Part shown: positions 59,193 through 64,000 of the stretch, in pieces
Layout: every line of letters begins with the position of its first letter
Position numbering within the stretch: the stretch's first letter is position 1
Source: Hyphomicrobiales bacterium
Lineage (GTDB): Bacteria; Pseudomonadota; Alphaproteobacteria; Rhizobiales; TMED25
Length of the DNA stretch: 64,000 nt
Reading direction: 5' to 3'
Assembly: GCA_029245795.1 (NCBI GenBank)
Contig: JAQWOP010000021.1
Span: 32,731-96,730 of the forward strand
Position numbers and translations under genes: made by a program
Notes under the pieces: generated by a model
What the model was told of the DNA's origin: nothing
What the model saw: the letters and a program-made list of their open reading frames with translations, nothing else
Databases searched by the model: none

Positions 59193-60473
59193 ATCCAGTT
59201 AATAGAAAAATTCTTCAAAAAAAAAATTGATATTAGTGATCTTATTGATGAGGATATTAGAGAGCTAAAACTTTTCTTTGACACTATTGGCTATAATTTA
59301 TGGATAGTTGGAGGAGCCGTCAGAGATTGTATTTTAAATCTAGAAATTCAAGATATTGATTTTGCAACAGACGCGAATCCCAACGATATTCTAAAATATT
59401 GTAATAATTCTAATTTTAAGATAATAAAGATTGCTAAAAAATATGGTTGTCTTGTTTTTATAAAAAATAGAAAACGATTTGAAGTAACCAGTCTTCGTCA
59501 GGATATAAAAAATTATGGAAGAGGCGTTGATGTTAAATTTACTCAAAAAATAGATGAAGATTCTAAAAGAAGAGATTTTACAATAAATTCCTTATATCTC
59601 TCTTTCGGAGGTGATTTATATGATCCATTAAATGCCTATGAAGACCTTATAGACAGGAGGATTATATTTATAGGTAAGGCGAAAGATAGGATTAAAGAAG
59701 ATAATTTAAGAATCCTACGTTATCTAAGATTTGCAGCAAAATTTGGAACAGAAGGTATCAAACTTGATGAATTACAAGTTTGTATTGATCACAAGAATTT
59801 ATTGCTTAGATTGTCAAAAGAAAGAGTAAGAGATGAAATTCTAAATTTCATCTCATGTTTGAAATCATCAAAGGTAATCAAAGTTCTATCAGTACCAACA
59901 TTCTTTGATGTTATCGGACTTAAAGTAAATGATTTCGTACATATCAATAATCTCAACAAGATAAAAGATAATATAGATTTTGATATTTCAATAATCTTTG
60001 AATTTGCATTGGCTCTTGATAAGAATGAAGAAATTATAAGTCATCTTACAATGATGAGGGACCTAAAATTTAACAAAGAGAACATAAAATTTATAACAGA
60101 AGTACTCTCTTTTAAAGTTTGTAATAAAATAGAAATTGAACGAAGTATCAATCTTACTATCTATAAATATGGCATTGAGATTACTAAGTATATGGTTATA
60201 AATAGCTGGATATGGGAAAATAATTCATATGAATTAAATGATTGGAAAAATTTATTTAAATCAATTGATGATAGAAATAAATTAGTTTTTCCAATTAAAC
60301 CAAATGATTTAATTAATATTGGTGTACCTCAGGGACCTAAAATTGGAAGTTTATTAAATTATCTAGAAGAAGTTTGGATTGGAAATAATTGTGATTCTAG
60401 TAAAGAAGAGCTAATTCAATTAATAGAACGATACCTACCAACTCACAATAGGGGGAAGGGAGGACAAGATTGA
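59193..60473 (+). CDS. cca: CCA tRNA nucleotidyltransferase / poly(A) polymerase family, probable non-canonical (AUC) start; ORF track gives only the C-terminal part (59802-60473)
   Basis: In-frame translation upstream of 59802: ...NLWIVGGAVRDCILNLEIQDIDFATDANPN...SKRRDFTINSLYLSFGGDLYDPLNAYEDLIDRRIIFIGKAKDRIKEDNLRILRYLRFAAKFGT. GGAGG at 59182-59186, ATC at 59193. Confidence 0.85.
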   Translation: MQLIEKFFKKKIDISDLIDEDIRELKLFFDTIGYNLWIVGGAVRDCILNLEIQDIDFATDANPNDILKYCNNSNFKIIKIAKKYGCLVFIKNRKRFEVTSLRQDIKNYGRGVDVKFTQKIDEDSKRRDFTINSLYLSFGGDLYDPLNAYEDLIDRRIIFIGKAKDRIKEDNLRILRYLRFAAKFGTEGIKLDELQVCIDHKNLLLRLSKERVRDEILNFISCLKSSKVIKVLSVPTFFDVIGLKVNDFVHINNLNKIKDNIDFDISIIFEFALALDKNEEIISHLTMMRDLKFNKENIKFITEVLSFKVCNKIEIERSINLTIYKYGIEITKYMVINSWIWENNSYELNDWKNLFKSIDDRNKLVFPIKPNDLINIGVPQGPKIGSLLNYLEEVWIGNNCDSSKEELIQLIERYLPTHNRGKGGQD

Positions 60474-61313
60474 GTCAATATTTCCACCTGTTTTTAAACC
60501 AAAAAGAGTACCTTTGTCATACATCAAATTAAATTCAACGTATCTTCCTCTATAATGTAATTGTTCCATTCGATGATTATCATTCCACTCTTTTGACATA
60601 TTGGATAAAATGATTTGCTTATAGGTTTTAATAAAGTTATTTCCTACATCATTTAGAAAAAGAAAATCTGAAGAAGTTTGTTCTGATTTAAATCGATCAA
60701 AGAAAATACCACCAGTGCCCCGATTTTCTTTCCTATGTTTAATAAAGAAGTATTTGTCACAGTTTGCTTTGAATTCTTTATATTTTGCAAATGGATATTC
60801 CTGACATGCTTTTCTCATAGATTCATGAAACAATATTGTATCTGTGTCATTGGAATTTCTTTTTGAGTGCAGCATAGGGGTTAGATCAGCTCCACCTCCA
60901 AACCAGAAATCATTTGTAACAATCATCCTAAGATTCATATGTACTGATGGTACGAAGGGGTTTTTTGGATGAACAATAACAGAAATTCCACTTGCCCAAA
61001 ACTCACTAGTATTTGTCGATTTTTCTTCATCAAGAGCACCATAAGGTAATTCACCAAAAACTGTAGACAGGTGAACTCCAGCTTTTTCAATTACTCTTCC
61101 TCTAAGGTTTCTTGATTCCCCACCACCTCCACCTTTTCTATTCCAACTATCTATTGAGAATTGTATTTTTTTATCTGTATCATAGTTTTCAATCTCTTCT
61201 ATGGTATTACAAATTTTATCACGCAAGCTTTTAAAAATAGATTGTGCTTTTTTTCTATCTTTTTTAGTTTCTTCTAATAATAAGGTATGCGTCTTATTTT
61301 CTGTTTTATTCAT
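60435..61313 (-). CDS. hemF: Oxygen-dependent coproporphyrinogen III oxidase
   Basis: WNRKGGGGGESRNLRGRVIEKAGVHLS...FGGGADLTPM...RYVEFNLMYDKGTLFGLKTGGNIDSILSSLPPIVSW. Confidence 0.95.
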   Translation of the reverse strand: MNKTENKTHTLLLEETKKDRKKAQSIFKSLRDKICNTIEEIENYDTDKKIQFSIDSWNRKGGGGGESRNLRGRVIEKAGVHLSTVFGELPYGALDEEKSTNTSEFWASGISVIVHPKNPFVPSVHMNLRMIVTNDFWFGGGADLTPMLHSKRNSNDTDTILFHESMRKACQEYPFAKYKEFKANCDKYFFIKHRKENRGTGGIFFDRFKSEQTSSDFLFLNDVGNNFIKTYKQIILSNMSKEWNDNHRMEQLHYRGRYVEFNLMYDKGTLFGLKTGGNIDSILSSLPPIVSW

Positions 61314-61316
61314 GAT

Positions 61317-61781
61317 CTAACAATTAATTTGCCTAATAGCTTCACTTAATATTATAGCGCAAGAGTTTGCTACATTAAAAGATCTAATCTCATTTTGCAT
61401 AAAGATCTTGATTCTGTTATCGCAAAGAATATGAACATTATCTGGAACACCTGAACTTTCACGTCCAAATAAAAGTATATCATCTTTCCTAAAGTTAAAA
61501 TTTAAGTATGAAACTTTAGACTTAGTTGTAGCAAGTATTATTCTTCTCGATTCATTAATAGCCCAACTATGGAATGCATCCCAAGAAGTATGTTTTTGAA
61601 GTTTCAAGTGTTGTATATAGTCCATTGCTACTCTGTTAACCCTCTTATCATCAATATGGAATCCAGCTGGTTCAATTATATGAAGTGAGACACCAAAGCA
61701 AGCAGACAATCTCATTAAAGCTCCTGTATTTTGTGGAATATCAGGTTGGTATAAAGCAATTGATAAATTATTTTTTGTAAT
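61317..61781 (-). CDS. trmL: tRNA (cytidine(34)-2'-O)-methyltransferase, probable non-canonical (AUU) start; ORF track start at 61715 truncates the protein
   Basis: In-frame upstream extension ITKNNLSIALYQPDIPQNTGAL joins MRLSACFGVSLHIIEPAGF; stop TAG lies directly before the ATT; AAGGA 7 nt upstream. Confidence 0.85.
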   Translation of the reverse strand: MTKNNLSIALYQPDIPQNTGALMRLSACFGVSLHIIEPAGFHIDDKRVNRVAMDYIQHLKLQKHTSWDAFHSWAINESRRIILATTKSKVSYLNFNFRKDDILLFGRESSGVPDNVHILCDNRIKIFMQNEIRSFNVANSCAIILSEAIRQINC

Positions 61782-61941
61782 CTATTTATCCTTTTTGTTT
61801 AAAAATCTATTAAGTACTATTATATATAAATTATAATTATTTTATTTTAAAAATAGAAAAAAAATCAATTAATAACATGCATAAAGGTATAGCATTTTTT
61901 TACAAATCAGTATAAATATATAAGAAAATTATGAGGGTAAA

Positions 61942-62517
61942 TTGTCAGAAAAAGATGTAAAAGAGCCAACAAGAAGAGATTTTATATTTTTAGCGACAGG
62001 CGCTTTAGCTGTTGCGGGAGCTGCTAGCGTGGCTTGGCCTCTTGTTGATCAAATGAATCCTGATGCTACAGCTTTAGCATTATCTAAAATAGAAGTTGAT
62101 GTTAGCCAAATTGAAAGAGGGCAATCAATAACTGTAAAGTGGAGAGGAAAACCTGTATTTATAAGAAGAAGAACAGACGAAGAAATTCAAATGGCTAGTC
62201 GAGTTGAACTCGATAGTTTACCAGATACCAATGCGAGGAATTATAATTTAAGTCCAGAATCTTCTGCTTCAGACGCAAATAGGGCCCTTGATGATAATAA
62301 AGAGTGGCTAGTAATGGTGGGCGTTTGTACCCATCTCGGGTGCGTTCCAAAAGGACAGTCTTTAGGAGATGCTAAAGGTGATTTTGGAGGATGGTATTGC
62401 CCTTGTCATGGTTCACATTATGATACAGCGGGGCGAATTAGAAAAGGTCCAGCACCAAAAAATTTAGATATACCAAATGCGGAATTTATAAATGAAGAAG
62501 TTATAAGAATAGGCTAA
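61942..62517 (+). CDS. petA: Ubiquinol-cytochrome c reductase Rieske iron-sulfur subunit (TTG start)
   Basis: Twin-Arg [29 protein letters not shown] and [11 protein letters not shown]. Confidence 0.96.
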   Translation: MSEKDVKEPTRRDFIFLATGALAVAGAASVAWPLVDQMNPDATALALSKIEVDVSQIERGQSITVKWRGKPVFIRRRTDEEIQMASRVELDSLPDTNARNYNLSPESSASDANRALDDNKEWLVMVGVCTHLGCVPKGQSLGDAKGDFGGWYCPCHGSHYDTAGRIRKGPAPKNLDIPNAEFINEEVIRIG

Positions 62518-62524
62518 ATAAAAT

Positions 62525-63784
62525 ATGAGTAAAGAATCAACATATATCCCAAAAACAGGTTTTGCAAAATGGTTCGACCAGCGTTTACCTTTGCCAAGAA
62601 TGTTACATGATAATATTAATGCATTTCCTACTCCTCGGAACTTAAACTATTGGTATACCTTTGGTGGAATTTTAACATTTTGTCTTGTTACTCAAATAAT
62701 CACTGGGATTGTTCTTGCTATGCACTATACCGCAGATGCAGGGCTAGCTTTTGCATCAGTAGAGCACATTATGAGAAATGTTAATTATGGATGGTTAATA
62801 AGATATATACACGCTGTTGGGGCTTCTATGTTTTTCCTTGCTGTATATGTTCATATTTTTAGGGGGTTATATTATGGATCTTATAAGGCGCCAAGGGAAA
62901 TGCTATGGATACTTGGAGTGGTCATATATTTATTAATGGTAATAACTGCTTTCATGGGATATGTCTTGCCTTGGGGCCAGATGAGTTTTTGGGGTGCAAC
63001 TGTTATAACTAATTTATTCTCTGCACTACCAGTTGTTGGTACAACAATTACCGAGTGGTTATGGGGTGGCTTTGCAGTAGATAACGCTACTCTGAAAAGA
63101 TTCTTTAGTTTACATTATCTAATGCCATTTATGATTTTTGGTGTTGTTATTCTCCATATTTGGTCTTTGCATGTCACCGGAAACAATAACCCAGTTGGTA
63201 TTAGTGTAAAAGACAAACAAGACACAGTTCCTTTTAGCCCTTATTATACTGTCAAAGACTCAGTGTCGCTTGTCATTTTCATTATTTTCTTTGCCTGGTT
63301 TATATTTTTTAATCCAAATATATTAGGTCATTCAGATAATTACATAATGGCAGATCCATTAGTAACACCAGCTCATATCGTGCCTGAATGGTATCTTTTA
63401 CCATTTTATGCAATTCTAAGAGCAATTCCATCAAAGTTAGGTGGTGTATTAGTAATGGGTGCAGCAATTGGGATATTATTTGTTTTGCCATGGCTAGACA
63501 CCTCAAAGGTAAGGTCTGCCACATTCAGACCACTTTACAAACAGTTTTATTGGATATTTCTAGTAAATTGTATAGTACTTGGCTACCTTGGATCTCAAAA
63601 CCCAGAAGGCCTATTTCTTGTTGCTTCAAGAATATGTACTGCATATTACTTTATCCATTTCTTAATTGTTTTCCCGCTTCTTGGCTTGATTGAAAAGCCA
63701 AAGCCACTACCTGAAAGTATAACCAAATCGGTACTTGAGAGGATGGAAATTAAAAATATGAAACAAAAAAGTGTAGAGGCATAA
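62525..63784 (+). CDS. petB: Cytochrome b subunit of the bc1 complex
   Basis: [29 protein letters not shown]...[21 protein letters not shown]...[13 protein letters not shown]. Confidence 0.97.
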   Translation: MSKESTYIPKTGFAKWFDQRLPLPRMLHDNINAFPTPRNLNYWYTFGGILTFCLVTQIITGIVLAMHYTADAGLAFASVEHIMRNVNYGWLIRYIHAVGASMFFLAVYVHIFRGLYYGSYKAPREMLWILGVVIYLLMVITAFMGYVLPWGQMSFWGATVITNLFSALPVVGTTITEWLWGGFAVDNATLKRFFSLHYLMPFMIFGVVILHIWSLHVTGNNNPVGISVKDKQDTVPFSPYYTVKDSVSLVIFIIFFAWFIFFNPNILGHSDNYIMADPLVTPAHIVPEWYLLPFYAILRAIPSKLGGVLVMGAAIGILFVLPWLDTSKVRSATFRPLYKQFYWIFLVNCIVLGYLGSQNPEGLFLVASRICTAYYFIHFLIVFPLLGLIEKPKPLPESITKSVLERMEIKNMKQKSVEA

Positions 63785-63792
63785 ACTGAATT

Positions 63793-64000
63793 ATGAGAAA
63801 GCTCTCTTATAAAAGTATTCTTGTGGTACCTTTATTGGTCCTGATATCTATCTATTATTCATCATCTTATTCAAATGCAGCAAGTGGTGAGCAAAAGAGG
63901 GTAGAAAAGCATGAATGGACATTTGCTGGCATATTCGGACATTATGATAATGCTCAATTACAAAGAGGATTTCAAGTCTATAAAGAAGTCTGCTCTTCAT
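63793..64000 (+). CDS. petC: Cytochrome c1, N-terminal part (truncated by window end)
   Basis: ATG at 63793; signal peptide then HEWTFAGIFGHYDNAQLQRGFQVYKEVCSS, cut at the expected CxxCH heme site. Confidence 0.88.
   Translation, partial: MRKLSYKSILVVPLLVLISIYYSSSYSNAASGEQKRVEKHEWTFAGIFGHYDNAQLQRGFQVYKEVCSS

Noticed and set aside
1-64000. CRISPR arrays, transposons, prophage, toxin-antitoxin or restriction systems
   Set aside because: No regularly spaced repeats, transposase, integrase, phage structural or nuclease/methyltransferase defence genes recognised in the ORF track or spacers.

Overview
The window is a gene-dense, AT-rich alphaproteobacterial chromosome segment, apparently from a streamlined genome. 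No rRNA, transposase, integrase or CRISPR array is recognisable. Housekeeping blocks: rpmE; an ion-channel/OmpA pair; an IMPase-like gene with efp; fba-pgk-gap-tkt; zapA-6S RNA-fau; ruvCAB; tolQRAB-pal; tilS-ftsH-glmM; a serC-motif leader with serC-serA-purA; rpoH/rluD; chpT/ctrA; yajQ-mnmA-tRNA-Met; NUDIX/cca/hemF/trmL; petABC. Between tRNA-Met and msrA (about 40.35-55.7 kb) lies an accessory, catabolic-looking block. It holds three MFS transporters, an HpaI-type aldolase, a GMC oxidoreductase, an alpha/beta hydrolase, a Gfo/Idh/MocA oxidoreductase, an acetoin/pyruvate-dehydrogenase-like E1 alpha/beta pair with a stand-alone 79-aa lipoyl protein (no E2 catalytic domain, no E3), a MATE transporter and an amidohydrolase. 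Most notable observations: (1) two neighbouring genes, cca and trmL, whose conserved N-termini have no in-frame ATG/GTG/TTG, so AUC/AUU initiation behind good Shine-Dalgarno sequences looks likely and the ORF track truncates both; (2) the E1-plus-mini-lipoyl module; (3) an efp-adjacent IMPase homologue with degenerate metal-binding motifs; (4) every convergent gene pair abuts within 11 bp or overlaps; (5) a repeat-bearing promoter region ahead of an ORFan.
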